From assembly GCA_022827905.1 (NCBI GenBank), contig JAJEIQ010000071.1:1-64000 (forward strand): a stretch of DNA of 64,000 nt, in the 5' to 3' direction. The position numbers and the translations under genes were made by a program. Shown piece by piece: positions 1 through 7,757 of this stretch (position 1 is its first letter; the number at the start of each line of letters is the position of its first letter). Source of the DNA: Pseudomonadales bacterium. Lineage in GTDB: Bacteria; Pseudomonadota; Gammaproteobacteria; Pseudomonadales; Azotimanducaceae. The notes under the pieces are model-generated. The model saw nothing but the letters and a program-made list of their open reading frames with translations, ran no database searches and was not told where the DNA came from.

Positions 1-1484
1 GTCGCCGTCGCCTGCGTGCCGCCGTGGTCGTCCGCCGCCGACGGGAGGGCGCGCTCGAACGTCAGGAGCTCGCCGGCGCGCGTGCTCACGTACACGTGCT
101 GGCCGTCCGGGCTCGCCGCCGCGCCGACCGGCGCGCCGCCGTCGGGCAGGAGGCTGACGTGCGCCCCGCCGTCCGGGCCCGACGACAGCACCGCGCCCGC
201 GCAGAACACGTCCACCGTCGATCCGGGGCGAACCGCCGCGAACGCGCACCCTTCAAACCCGCCCCGCATGGCGTCCGCGGCGGGCAGGCGCGCCGGCGCC
301 CCGTCCCTCCCGGGCGCCAGCCACCGCGCGCCCCCGGCGTCCACCGCCAGCAGCCGTCCGGTCCCCGCGTCGTGGGCCAGCGGCACGCGCCCCCACGCAG
401 GGGCCTCAACGTCCACGTCCAGCGGGGTTCCCGCGAACCGTCCCGTTTGCCGATCCCTCTCGACCAGCAGCAGCCCGCCGTCGCCCGCCGCGTACAGCCG
501 GCCCGGCCCGCCGACCGCCGCGCCCCGCAGGCCCCGGACGGGCGTGGTTCCCTCGAACCGCAGCGAACCGTCCGCCTCCAGGGCGAAGGTGTCGAGGGCC
601 GCATCGCCGATCCGGTGGACCAGGCCGCCCGCCGCGTCCAGCAGCAGGCGCCCGCACCCGCCCGGGTCGCCGGGCACGGCCAACTCCCCCGGCCCGCCCC
701 CGTCCGCCGGGAACGAGCGCCACGCGCCGCAGTCGTGCGCCACCACCCGGTCCCCCGCCCCGTCCCAGGCCAGCGAGGAACCGGAGAGGTCGGAGTCCAC
801 GTGGCCGACGACCGCCAGCCCGCCGGTCGCCGCGTCGCGCTCGAACGCGGTCAGGCCCAGGCCCGACGCCAGGAACAGCCGGCCGCCGCCGAACGCCAGA
901 TCGCCCGGACGCCGCAACCCCACCGGCGCGCCCCGCGCGTCCAGCCCGCCGTCCGCCAGGCGGCCGGCGGGCCGCAGCCGCACCGGCGCCGCCGACGGGG
1001 ACCACCGAAGCGTGAAGCCGCCCGCAGCGGGCGCATCGACGGACACCGCATGGCTTGACCCGGCCTTCGCGTGGATGAGCGCCCGGCCCCCGCCCCGCCA
1101 CCGGCTCGACGACGCCACGCCGCCGGAATCCGCGTCCGTCAGGGTCACCACGTGCCCGGAGCCCTCGCCCCGCGCCTCAAAGCCGTACCAGCCGTCCGCG
1201 GGCGCCGTGAAGGTCCATGAACTCCCGCCGCCGTCCCCGGCCCATGCGCCGTGGCCGGACACCGCCCCGCGCGCCGCCGCCAAGGCGCCCCCGGCATCCG
1301 GCCCGTGCGCCGGGGCCGCGCCCAGCAGCGCCGGCAGCAGCGGCAGCAGCAGGACGGGCCGCAGCCGCCGCAGGGCGGAGGCCAGGCGGGCGGGAAGGGC
1401 TGCTGGAAGGGAGGCCGGACGCGGGAGGCGCGGGCTGCCGGGCCGCGGATGGACGGTGATGGAGCGGAAACCGGTTCGGCGCAT
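1..1484 (-). CDS. Secreted beta-propeller-like protein with N-terminal beta-sandwich, C-terminus cut by window edge
   Basis: An uninterrupted frame of 494 codons runs from an ATG at 1484 to the left edge, so the C-terminus is missing. The start has an AGGAG about 10 bases upstream (1495-1499). The first ~40 residues are Arg/Pro rich and precede a hydrophobic stretch (LLLPLLPALLGAAPAHG, about residues 45-61) that looks like a signal sequence. Residues ~70-150 (SSWTFTAPADGWYGFEARG and following) resemble the pre-peptidase C-terminal beta-sandwich fold. The remainder shows repeated short strands of the form GRLFLASGLGLTAFERD and GRLYAAGDGGLLLVERD, as in lactonase-like beta-propellers. Family assignment is inference. 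The opposite strand is also open here, which is common at very high GC; the signal sequence, ribosome site and coherent repeats favour the minus strand. Confidence 0.6.
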   Translation of the reverse strand, partial: MRRTGFRSITVHPRPGSPRLPRPASLPAALPARLASALRRLRPVLLLPLLPALLGAAPAHGPDAGGALAAARGAVSGHGAWAGDGGGSSWTFTAPADGWYGFEARGEGSGHVVTLTDADSGGVASSSRWRGGGRALIHAKAGSSHAVSVDAPAAGGFTLRWSPSAAPVRLRPAGRLADGGLDARGAPVGLRRPGDLAFGGGRLFLASGLGLTAFERDAATGGLAVVGHVDSDLSGSSLAWDGAGDRVVAHDCGAWRSFPADGGGPGELAVPGDPGGCGRLLLDAAGGLVHRIGDAALDTFALEADGSLRFEGTTPVRGLRGAAVGGPGRLYAAGDGGLLLVERDRQTGRFAGTPLDVDVEAPAWGRVPLAHDAGTGRLLAVDAGGARWLAPGRDGAPARLPAADAMRGGFEGCAFAAVRPGSTVDVFCAGAVLSSGPDGGAHVSLLPDGGAPVGAAASPDGQHVYVSTRAGELLTFERALPSAADDHGGTQATA

Positions 1485-1657
1485 CTTGTTGTTCTCCTGC
1501 CGCCTTGCCCAACGCTGGACGGCACCCACCGGCTACCGCCCGCACTCCGTCCGTGGCGGGGCCGCCTCCGCTCGCCGACCCAAGCCGGGGCCGCGGAACG
1601 CACCCTGCCACGGCAACGCCCAAGTTACACCTTCGCGCCATGGGGCGCAAACACTCA

Positions 1658-1666
1658 CTCGCCCGC
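1658..1666. repeat. Possible left target-site duplication of the ISKra4-type element
   Basis: The nine bases CTCGCCCGC directly precede the left terminal inverted repeat and recur directly after the right one at 3508-3516. This is what insertion with a 9-bp duplication would leave. The right flank continues with TCGCCCGC, so the motif is locally repetitive and a chance match is not excluded. Confidence 0.55.
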
Positions 1667-1686
1667 GGGTGTACGTCAGGATTGTG
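1667..1686. repeat. Left terminal inverted repeat of the IS
   Basis: Twenty bases, matching the reverse complement of 3488-3507 at 19 of 20 positions. This defines the outer left end of the element. Confidence 0.85.
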
Positions 1687-1727
1687 ATTGATCTTCGGGA
1701 TGTTGAAGCGGCGTGACTTTGCGGGCC

Positions 1728-1757
1728 GTTTCTGACAGCATATGTGCTGTCAGAAAC
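1728..1757. promoter_or_regulatory. Perfect 13-bp inverted repeat in the IS leader
   Basis: GTTTCTGACAGCA (1728-1740) is followed by four bases and its exact reverse complement (1745-1757). The repeat ends 14 bases before the small-ORF start and just upstream of its GGAGGAG ribosome site. As DNA it could be an operator or transposase binding site; as RNA it forms a strong hairpin that could limit transposase expression. Function is inferred. Confidence 0.6.
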
Positions 1758-1771
1758 ACGGAGGAGTTCCC

Positions 1772-2194
1772 ATGGCCCCTGAAGAGCAGCCGCAGGACCT
1801 GATCGACCGCCGGGACGGCATCGTGCATGCCTTGGGCATGCTGGGCGAAATGCAGTCCGGCTCCCTGGTGGCGCGCTACCGCAAGTGCGGCAAGCCCACC
1901 TGCCACTGCGCCACCGACGGCGGGCCGGGCCACGGCCCGAGCTGGTCGCTGACGCGCCGGGTGGACGGCCGGACCGTCACGCGCGTCATCGCGTCGGGCG
2001 AGGTTGCGCCGGTGCGGGCGCGCCTGGCCGAGCACCGCCGCATGCGGCGCCTGGTGGGCGAGTTGGTTGAGGTCAGCGACCGGCTTTGGGAGAGTCGGCG
2101 CGGGAGCGGGGAGGCGTCACGCGGGCCGGCCGCGAAAAAGGGGGCTTCGCGGCGGCCGTCGCGGCGGAGGCCGCGGCCGAGGCGGACCGTCTGA
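1772..2194 (+). CDS. DUF6788-like small protein, first ORF of the ISKra4 element
   Basis: A 140-residue protein. The ATG at 1772 is chosen because GGAGGAG lies just upstream (1760-1766); an in-frame ATG at 1742 falls inside the inverted repeat. Residues ~25-60 carry a short Cys-containing segment (RYRKCGKPTCHCATDGGPG) followed by a Gly/Pro-Ser-Trp patch, typical of the small ORF that accompanies ISKra4 transposases. The C-terminus after ~110 becomes Arg/Pro rich, as expected where coding information passes to the overlapping frame. It overlaps the transposase frame from 2086 to 2194, so it may be the N-terminal part of a frameshifted fusion. Confidence 0.75.
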   Translation: MAPEEQPQDLIDRRDGIVHALGMLGEMQSGSLVARYRKCGKPTCHCATDGGPGHGPSWSLTRRVDGRTVTRVIASGEVAPVRARLAEHRRMRRLVGELVEVSDRLWESRRGSGEASRGPAAKKGASRRPSRRRPRPRRTV

Positions 2195-3498
2195 TCGGCG
2201 GCGGCGCGCTGGACGGGATGGACTTCGAGGCCGTCGAGATGGCCGCCCGGGGGCTGGCGCTGGCGATCATGGGGCGTGCGCTGGCCGGGCGGCTGAACGC
2301 GGACCGTTCCGACGCGGCGGGCGCCCGCCTGCCGTGCCCCTGCGGCGCCCGGGCCCGCCATGCGGGGCGGCGGCCGAAGACCTTCACGACGGCATTGGGC
2401 GAGATGCGGCTGCAGCGCGCCTGGTACCACTGCGGCGCCTGCGGGAAGGGCTTCGCGCCGCGCGACCGGGCGTTGGGCCTGGACGGCGGCTCCCTGTCGC
2501 CGGCGGCGCTGCGCATGACGGGCCTCGCCGCCGCCCGGGCCAGCTTCGCCGAGGGCAGCGCCCTGCTGCGCGAGCTGGCGGGGCTCGGCATCGACCCGAA
2601 GTCGGTGGAGCGCCACGCCGAGGCGCTGGGGCGCGAGGTCGCCGACGACGAGCGGCGCGTGGTCGAGGCCGAGCCGAACCACGCCCGCACCCTCTACCTC
2701 GGCGTGGACGGCACCGGCGTGCCGGTGCGCAAGTCGGAGACCGAGGGACGCAAGGGCAAGCGGCCCGACGGCTCCGCCAGGACCCGCGAGGCCAAGCTGG
2801 CCGTGGTCTGGTCGGCCGAGTCCCTGGACAGCCAAGGCGCGCCGACGCGCGACCCCGACTCCGCCACCCACAACGCCGCCATCGAGACCGCCGCCTGCCG
2901 CGACGCCGACGCCGAGCCGCCCCCCTTCGCGCGCCGCGTCCTGCGCGAGGCCCGCCGCCGCGGCTTCGAGTCCGCCGAACGCCAGGCCGTGCTCGGCGAC
3001 GGCGCGGCCTGGATCTGGAACCTCGCCGACGAGCACTTCCCCCGCGCCATCCAGATCGTCGACGTCTTCCACGCCAAGGAGCACCTGTTCGAGACCGCCA
3101 AGGCCATCCACGGCCCCGGCTCCGACCTCGCCCAGGCTTGGGGCAGGCGGCGCCGCAGGGAACTCGACGAGGGCCGCCTCGACGACCTCATCGCCGCCCT
3201 CGCGGCGCACGCCCCAACCTGCGAGGCGGCCCGCAGGGACGTGGGCTACTTCTCCCGAAACCGGCAGCGCATGCGCTATCCCGAGTTCCGGGCCGCGGGT
3301 CTGCGCATCGGCTCCGGCGTCGTCGAGGGCGCCTGCAAAAACGTCGTCGGCACCCGCCTCAAGCGCGGCGGCATGCACTGGTCCGTCGACGGCGCCAACG
3401 CCATCATCGCGCTGCGGTGCGCCGTCCTCAGCAACCGCTTCGACGACTTCTGGGAACGCCGCGCCGACTCCGGCAACAGCGCCGCCTCACAATCGTGA
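2086..3498 (+). CDS. ISKra4-family DDE transposase
   Basis: The open frame covers 470 residues if begun at the TTG at 2086, but no convincing ribosome site is seen there. Expression by -1 frameshifting from the upstream ORF is more likely. A zinc-ribbon-like region (CPC at 84-86, CGAC at 116-119) precedes the catalytic core. Candidate DDE residues are Asp208 (LGVDGTGVPV), Asp305 (LGDGAAWIWN) and Glu414 (GSGVVEGACKNVVG). The C-terminal signature RLKRGGMHWSVDGANAIIAL is characteristic of ISKra4 transposases. It catalyses excision and insertion of the element. Length is usual for the family and no stop or frameshift interrupts the core. Confidence 0.88.
   Translation: MGESARERGGVTRAGREKGGFAAAVAAEAAAEADRLIGGGALDGMDFEAVEMAARGLALAIMGRALAGRLNADRSDAAGARLPCPCGARARHAGRRPKTFTTALGEMRLQRAWYHCGACGKGFAPRDRALGLDGGSLSPAALRMTGLAAARASFAEGSALLRELAGLGIDPKSVERHAEALGREVADDERRVVEAEPNHARTLYLGVDGTGVPVRKSETEGRKGKRPDGSARTREAKLAVVWSAESLDSQGAPTRDPDSATHNAAIETAACRDADAEPPPFARRVLREARRRGFESAERQAVLGDGAAWIWNLADEHFPRAIQIVDVFHAKEHLFETAKAIHGPGSDLAQAWGRRRRRELDEGRLDDLIAALAAHAPTCEAARRDVGYFSRNRQRMRYPEFRAAGLRIGSGVVEGACKNVVGTRLKRGGMHWSVDGANAIIALRCAVLSNRFDDFWERRADSGNSAASQS
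2135..2144 (+). other. Candidate -1 frameshift site linking the two IS ORFs
   Basis: The run AAAAAGGGGG lies inside the overlap of the two ORFs. In the frame of the first ORF it reads GCG AAA AAG GGG. Slipping back one base gives GAA AAA GGG, the transposase frame. It is close to, but not identical with, the canonical A AAA AAG heptamer. Direction and position fit; use is inferred. Confidence 0.5.
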
Positions 3499-3507
3499 CG
3501 TACACCC
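3488..3507. repeat. Right terminal inverted repeat of the IS
   Basis: Reverse complement of the left end at 19 of 20 bases. It overlaps the last codons and stop of the transposase gene. Confidence 0.85.
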
Positions 3508-3516
3508 CTCGCCCGC
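3508..3516. repeat. Possible right target-site duplication
   Basis: CTCGCCCGC, identical to the nine bases before the left end of the element. Confidence 0.55.
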
Positions 3517-3559
3517 TCGCCCGCGCGGCGCGCATGCGTTTCCTCCGAACCGCCGCGCC

Positions 3560-3712
3560 TTAGGCCTGTCCCACGGTCCACAGCACCTTGCCAACGACGT
3601 GCAAATCGCCGACCGGCGCAGTTCAAGCACCGGCGCTCCAACATGCTTGTTGTCGATGCGATAGTCGCCGCTACGGCAAAGGTGCATGCGCTGACCAAGG
3701 TCGTCCAGTAGG
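3560..3712 (-). pseudogene. Short decayed coding remnant, perhaps the C-terminus of an S24/LexA-type repressor
   Basis: The 359 bases between the IS and the next gene hold no intact gene. On the minus strand one frame reads LLDDLGQRMHLCRSGDYRID and continues to VLELR. After a frame change it reads GDLHVVGKVLWTVGQA and stops at 3560-3562. The last segment resembles the end of S24-type repressor/peptidases, whose C-termini often read D-L-x-V-x-G-K/R-V-x-W. The two pieces lie in different frames, so if real the gene is broken and lacks its catalytic and DNA-binding parts. This is a weak call from a short match. The IS immediately downstream could have helped truncate the locus. Confidence 0.25.
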
Positions 3713-3875
3713 TGGTGTCATGCTTGGGGGACCTGGATCCGCCACTGATGGAATTCACATAGCCTGCGTTGGCGCAGTTGTGACACAGCTGAAGTTTCAC
3801 ATTGATTGGGTCGGCTTGCGCGTGATCGCATGGGGTGACATGATTTCCGCGACCCCATCGTAGGGAACGTGGGCA

Positions 3876-5441
3876 ATGACCCGCCGCCAGCTCCCGATCG
3901 GCATCCAATCCTTCCGCAGAATCAGGGAGCGGGACTGCTACTACGTTGACAAGACCCCCCACATCCGGCGGCTGGTCGATGGAGGGGACTTCTACTTCCT
4001 GTCCCGCCCGCGTCGGTTCGGGAAGAGCCTGCTCGTCGATACGCTGCAGGAGCTGTTCGAGGGCAGCGAGCCGCTGTTCCGGGGGCTGGACATCCACGGC
4101 TATTGGGACTGGTCGGTCCGGCATCCGGTGGTGCGGCTGAGCTTCGACGGCAAGCACGACGAACCGGGAGACCTCGAGCAGAGCATCGCCAACCAACTGG
4201 CAATCATGGAAAGCGATTTCGGGCTTGAGACAGCGCAATCGCTAGAGACGGGTCCGGAACGTCTGCGGCGCCTGCTGCACCGCCTGCACCGGGCCACGGG
4301 CCAACAGGCGGTGGTGCTGGTGGACGAGTACGACAAGCCGATCCTGGACGTCATCGACAAGCCGGAGATGGCCCGGGCGAACCGGGACTACCTGCGGGGG
4401 TTCTACGGCATCATCAAGGGCAGCGCCCGGGACGTGCGCTTCGTGTTCGTCACCGGGGTGAGCATGTTCTCCCGGGTGAGTCTCTTCTCGGGCCTTAACA
4501 ACCTAGACAACATCAGCCTGGACCCGGAGTACGCCACCATTTGCGGCTACACCGACGCTGATCTGGATACGGTTTTCGCCCCGGAGCTGCCGGGGCTGGA
4601 CCGGGACGAGATTCGGGAATGGTACAACGGCTACCATTGGCTCGGTGAGGAGCGGCTCTACAACCCGTTCGACATGCTGCTGCTGTTCCGCAAGCGCGAG
4701 TTCATGCCGCACTGGTTCGAGACCGGCTCGCCGAGCTTCCTGTTCCGCATGATGACGGAGCGGGAGGTGAGCCCGCTGGAGCTGGAGAAGCGGACCGTCG
4801 AAGCCGGGCAGCTGTCGAAGTTTGACGTGGGGGACATCGGCATTGAAGCCCTCTTGTTCCAGACGGGCTATCTGACGATCAGGGGAAAACGCAGGGACGG
4901 CCCGCAGACCCTCTACACCCTTGACTATCCCAACTTCGAGGTGCGGCACAGCTTGAACCAGGAGTTGTTGGGCCATCTGGGCCGCCAGGGCAGGGAGGTG
5001 TGGGACAGCGGCAGGGAACTCGGGCGCCTGCTGGCCGCCAATGACTTCGACCGGTTCGCGGAGCGTCTGAGATCGTTCCTCGCAGGGGTTCCGTACCACT
5101 GGCAGGGAAGCAACGGCCCGGCCCGCTACGAGGCGTGGTACGCGGGGATGCTGTACGCCTGCTTCCGCGCCATCGGGCTGGACCTGAGGGTGGAGGAGTC
5201 CTCCTTTCGCGGCCGGGCGGACATGGTGGTGCTGCACGGCGGCCAGGTGTTCGTGCTTGAGTTCAAGATGGCCAATGGGGAAGGCGGCGGGAACGCTGCG
5301 GCGCAGAAGGCCATCGGGCAGATGCGGGACCGGGGCTACGCGGAGCAGTACCGGGACCGGGGGGAGCCGGTCCACCTGGTGGGCATCGCCTTCAGTCGGG
5401 AGGGTCGGAATGTGTCGGCGGTTAGGGCGGTCCCGGCCTGA
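3876..5441 (+). CDS. AAA-ATPase-like / PD-(D/E)XK nuclease superfamily protein (DUF1703 type)
   Basis: A 521-residue protein of the large family joining an AAA-ATPase-like domain to a C-terminal PD-(D/E)XK fold. The N-terminal YVDKT motif (24-28) is typical. A P-loop variant RPRRFGKS lies at ~44-51 and a Walker-B-like LVDEYDKP at ~148-155. The C-terminus has GRADMVV with Asp449, then VLEFKM with Glu462 and Lys464, matching the nuclease core. Proteins of this kind are abundant in accessory DNA and often come in many copies. Their targets are unknown; a role in nucleic-acid processing or defence is suspected. The start is supported by AGGGA about 10 bases upstream. It converges on the corrinoid-protein gene. 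Confidence 0.88.
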   Translation: MTRRQLPIGIQSFRRIRERDCYYVDKTPHIRRLVDGGDFYFLSRPRRFGKSLLVDTLQELFEGSEPLFRGLDIHGYWDWSVRHPVVRLSFDGKHDEPGDLEQSIANQLAIMESDFGLETAQSLETGPERLRRLLHRLHRATGQQAVVLVDEYDKPILDVIDKPEMARANRDYLRGFYGIIKGSARDVRFVFVTGVSMFSRVSLFSGLNNLDNISLDPEYATICGYTDADLDTVFAPELPGLDRDEIREWYNGYHWLGEERLYNPFDMLLLFRKREFMPHWFETGSPSFLFRMMTEREVSPLELEKRTVEAGQLSKFDVGDIGIEALLFQTGYLTIRGKRRDGPQTLYTLDYPNFEVRHSLNQELLGHLGRQGREVWDSGRELGRLLAANDFDRFAERLRSFLAGVPYHWQGSNGPARYEAWYAGMLYACFRAIGLDLRVEESSFRGRADMVVLHGGQVFVLEFKMANGEGGGNAAAQKAIGQMRDRGYAEQYRDRGEPVHLVGIAFSREGRNVSAVRAVPA

Positions 5442-5447
5442 AGGCCG

Positions 5448-6179
5448 TTAGCCCGCTTCGTTGTGGGTTTGCAGCCGCTTTTCGGAGATCAATGCCGTGG
5501 CGGTCGCCACCGCCACCGCCGCGTCCCGGCAGTAGGCGTCCGCGCCGATGGCCTTGCCGAATTCCTCGTTGAGCGGGGCGCCGCCCACCAGCACGATCAG
5601 CTCGTCGCGGATGCCTTTCTCCACCAGCGTGTCGATGACCACCTTCATGTAGGGCATGGTGGTGGTCAGCAGCGCCGACATGCCCAGGATGTCCGGCTGG
5701 TGCTCCTCGATGGCTTCAAGGTAGTTCTCCACCGGATTGTTGATGCCGATGTTGATCACCTCAAAGCCGGCACCCTCCATCATCATGCTGACTAGGTTCT
5801 TGCCGATGTCGTGAATGTCGCCCTTGACCGTGCCGATCACCATCTTGCCGATCGGCTTGGCGCCGGTTTCGGCCAGCAGCGGGCGCAGGATCGCCATGCC
5901 GGCCTTCATGGCGTTGGCGGCCAGCAGCACCTCGGGCACGAACAGGATGCCGTCGCGGAAATCGATGCCGACAATGGTCATGCCGTCAACCAACGCCTCC
6001 TGCAGAACCTTGTCCGCCGGCCAGCCCCGCTCCAGCAGGATTTCGGTGCCCTCGACGATCTCATCGCGCAGCCCGTCGTACAGGTCGTCGTGCATTTGCT
6101 CAACGAGTTCCGCGTCCGGCAGGGCGGCGAGATCGATGTCGTCCTGATCTTCAGGGATGGCTTCACTCATGGCTGTCAT
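5448..6179 (-). CDS. Cobalamin-binding corrinoid protein of a methyltransferase system (MttC/MtbC-like)
   Basis: A 243-residue corrinoid protein that accepts a methyl group from its partner methyltransferase and passes it to a second methyltransferase, usually giving methyl-tetrahydrofolate. An N-terminal helical cap (~20-105) precedes a B12-binding domain with the lower-ligand motif DIHDIG (Asp121, His123, Gly126). GMSALLTTTM and VLVGGAPLNEEF, also typical, follow. The ATG at 6179 overlaps the stop of the upstream methyltransferase as ATGA, so the two are translationally coupled. No corrinoid-reactivating protein or methyl-THF methyltransferase gene is visible nearby. Confidence 0.92.
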   Translation of the reverse strand: MTAMSEAIPEDQDDIDLAALPDAELVEQMHDDLYDGLRDEIVEGTEILLERGWPADKVLQEALVDGMTIVGIDFRDGILFVPEVLLAANAMKAGMAILRPLLAETGAKPIGKMVIGTVKGDIHDIGKNLVSMMMEGAGFEVINIGINNPVENYLEAIEEHQPDILGMSALLTTTMPYMKVVIDTLVEKGIRDELIVLVGGAPLNEEFGKAIGADAYCRDAAVAVATATALISEKRLQTHNEAG

Positions 6180-7720
6180 CCTCGGCCCACGGACTCGCGG
6201 GAAAGAAAGATGGGGAACTGCGACCGCACGCTTTCGTCGGCGGCGTCGGCGATGTGTTTCGGGTAGTGGCTGGCGAGGATCGCGCGCTTTCGCTCGGCGG
6301 CCTCGCGCACCAGCTCCGGCTTGCCGTTCTCTTCCCACACCGTGGGGCTGGCGCGGTCGCTGAACTCGGGGTAGATGTACTCGCTCTGCATGACCTTCAA
6401 GGTCAGGTTGGAGCTGAGATAGTGGCCCTCGCCACCGGTGCATACCCGCTTGATTTCATCGAAGCTCAGGGTCTCCGGCGTCACTTCGATGCCGCGGGTG
6501 ACGCGCATCGCCGAGCCGAGTACGTCGTTGTCGAGCAGCAGGCTCTCCGGACAGGCGCCGAGCAGGCTGGCGTACATGCCTGCGGCTTCGTAGATGATGT
6601 TGGCACCGGACAGGGCTGCCGCCAGCAAGGTCGAGGCCCGTTCCGCCCCGGCTTGGAAGTCCGGCATTTTCGAATCCGTCATGCCGCAGGCGGTGCCGAA
6701 CGGCAGGTCGAAGGCGACCCCCAACTGCGCGCAAGCGGCCGACAACAGGCCCTGTTCCGGGGACCCGCCGCTCATGGCGCCGGTGCGCAGGTCCGAGACG
6801 AACGGCCAAGCGCCGAGAATGGCCGGCGCGCCGGGTTGGATGGCGTTCACGTAAACCAGGCCGCCCAGACATTCCGCCCAGGCTTGGGAGACGGCGCCCG
6901 CCAGGCAGGCCGGCGTGGTGGCGCCCGCCTGTCCGGCCGAGAGCAGCAATACCGGCATGCCGCCCTCCACCGCCACGCGCAGGCATTCGAGCGCATCCAC
7001 GGCGAATTTCATCGGCGGCACCACGAAGCAGTTGGACTGGCTGACAAACGGCCGCGCCCGCCACTCGGCCTCGCTGCCGGCAAAGATGTGCAGCATTTCC
7101 AGCGTCCGCTCGACGTGGCTGGCCTGAACCCAGCTTGACCCCACATGCTTGGACGTGCCCTGCACCGCGCAGTAAGCGGTGTTTAGGTCCATGGCGTAGT
7201 TGTCTTCGACGTCGCGCAGCACGCAGGTGCGTTGGAACATGTGGATGTGCTCGCAGGTATCGACGATCCGCGCCATGTCGTAGAGATCCTGGGCAGTTGA
7301 GTCGCGATAGCGATTGCCTTCGGGGTCGGCGATCATCACCGCGGCGCCGGCAGTCGAAAAGTGCACCTTGCTGCCGCCGATCTGGAGGTCGTGGCGCGGG
7401 TCCTGCCCGTGCAGCATGAGGTTGTGGGGCGCTTGTGCCATGGCTTGCTCGACTAGGCCCCGGGGCATGCGCAGGCGGCCGTCATCGCCGAGCACGGCAC
7501 CGGCCGCGGTGCAGGTCTCGATGCAATGCGGCGTCGCGTCGGCAAAGCCGACTTCCTCCAGAATTCTGAAGACGTTCTCGGTGACGGCGGCGACGTCGGG
7601 TTCCGCCAACGGCTTGAACTGCCCCCCCGACTCACCGGGATGAACGGGCTTGATGGCGTCCGCGAGGGGTGCGCTGCGTTGCGCCTTGCGCGCTTGTCTG
7701 CCTCCTGGGCGTCGAGCCAT
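6176..7720 (-). CDS. MttB-superfamily methylamine/betaine-type methyltransferase, non-pyrrolysine
   Basis: A 514-residue member of the trimethylamine methyltransferase (MttB) superfamily, which moves a methyl group from a methylated amine to a corrinoid protein. The frame contains no in-frame amber codon, so it is not the pyrrolysine form. Non-pyrrolysine relatives are known to act on quaternary amines such as glycine betaine, carnitine and proline betaine; which substrate applies here cannot be read from sequence. Conserved stretches include SGGSPEQGLLSAACAQL and FGTACGMTDSKMPDFQAGAE. The start is supported by GGGAG six bases upstream. It is coupled to the corrinoid-protein gene and diverges from fhs. 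Confidence 0.9.
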   Translation of the reverse strand: MARRPGGRQARKAQRSAPLADAIKPVHPGESGGQFKPLAEPDVAAVTENVFRILEEVGFADATPHCIETCTAAGAVLGDDGRLRMPRGLVEQAMAQAPHNLMLHGQDPRHDLQIGGSKVHFSTAGAAVMIADPEGNRYRDSTAQDLYDMARIVDTCEHIHMFQRTCVLRDVEDNYAMDLNTAYCAVQGTSKHVGSSWVQASHVERTLEMLHIFAGSEAEWRARPFVSQSNCFVVPPMKFAVDALECLRVAVEGGMPVLLLSAGQAGATTPACLAGAVSQAWAECLGGLVYVNAIQPGAPAILGAWPFVSDLRTGAMSGGSPEQGLLSAACAQLGVAFDLPFGTACGMTDSKMPDFQAGAERASTLLAAALSGANIIYEAAGMYASLLGACPESLLLDNDVLGSAMRVTRGIEVTPETLSFDEIKRVCTGGEGHYLSSNLTLKVMQSEYIYPEFSDRASPTVWEENGKPELVREAAERKRAILASHYPKHIADAADESVRSQFPIFLSRESVGRG

Positions 7721-7736
7721 GTCAAGCTCCCGTCAA

Positions 7737-7757
7737 TGCACTCGCTGGCCGAGTGCA
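7737..7757. promoter_or_regulatory. Inverted repeat just upstream of the methyltransferase start
   Basis: TGCACTCG, five bases, then CGAGTGCA: an 8-bp perfect inverted repeat ending 17 bases before the methyltransferase ATG and next to its GGGAG (7727-7731). It could be a repressor operator or an RNA hairpin masking the ribosome site. No known consensus was recognised. Confidence 0.5.

Larger units (their letters stand above)
1667..3507 (+). mobile_element. ISKra4-family insertion sequence, apparently complete
   Basis: The element is about 1.84 kb. Its ends are GGGTGTACGTCAGGATTGTG (1667-1686) and, reading inward from the right, GGGTGTACGTCACGATTGTG (3488-3507), a 20-bp inverted repeat with one mismatch. 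It holds two overlapping genes in different frames: a small DUF6788-like ORF and a DDE transposase of the ISKra4 type. Both are intact and a flanking 9-bp direct repeat is present, so the insertion looks recent. It sits 183 bases upstream of the secreted-protein gene on the left and may have displaced that gene's promoter. GC content is as high as in the left flank. Confidence 0.85.

Noticed and set aside
16-1716. Long plus-strand open frame of 566 codons
   Set aside because: Arg/Pro/Ser-rich with no family resemblance; it is the antisense of the secreted protein, whose frame has a signal sequence and ribosome site.
1876-3378. Minus-strand frame of 500 codons under the IS
   Set aside because: Antisense of the transposase; low-complexity Ala/Gly/Leu composition and no motifs.
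2004-3563. Plus-strand frame of 519 codons across the transposase
   Set aside because: Arg/Gly-rich shadow of the ISKra4 transposase gene in another frame.
6176-7720. Pyrrolysine-containing trimethylamine methyltransferase
   Set aside because: The reading frame has no internal amber codon, so the pyrrolysine form is excluded.
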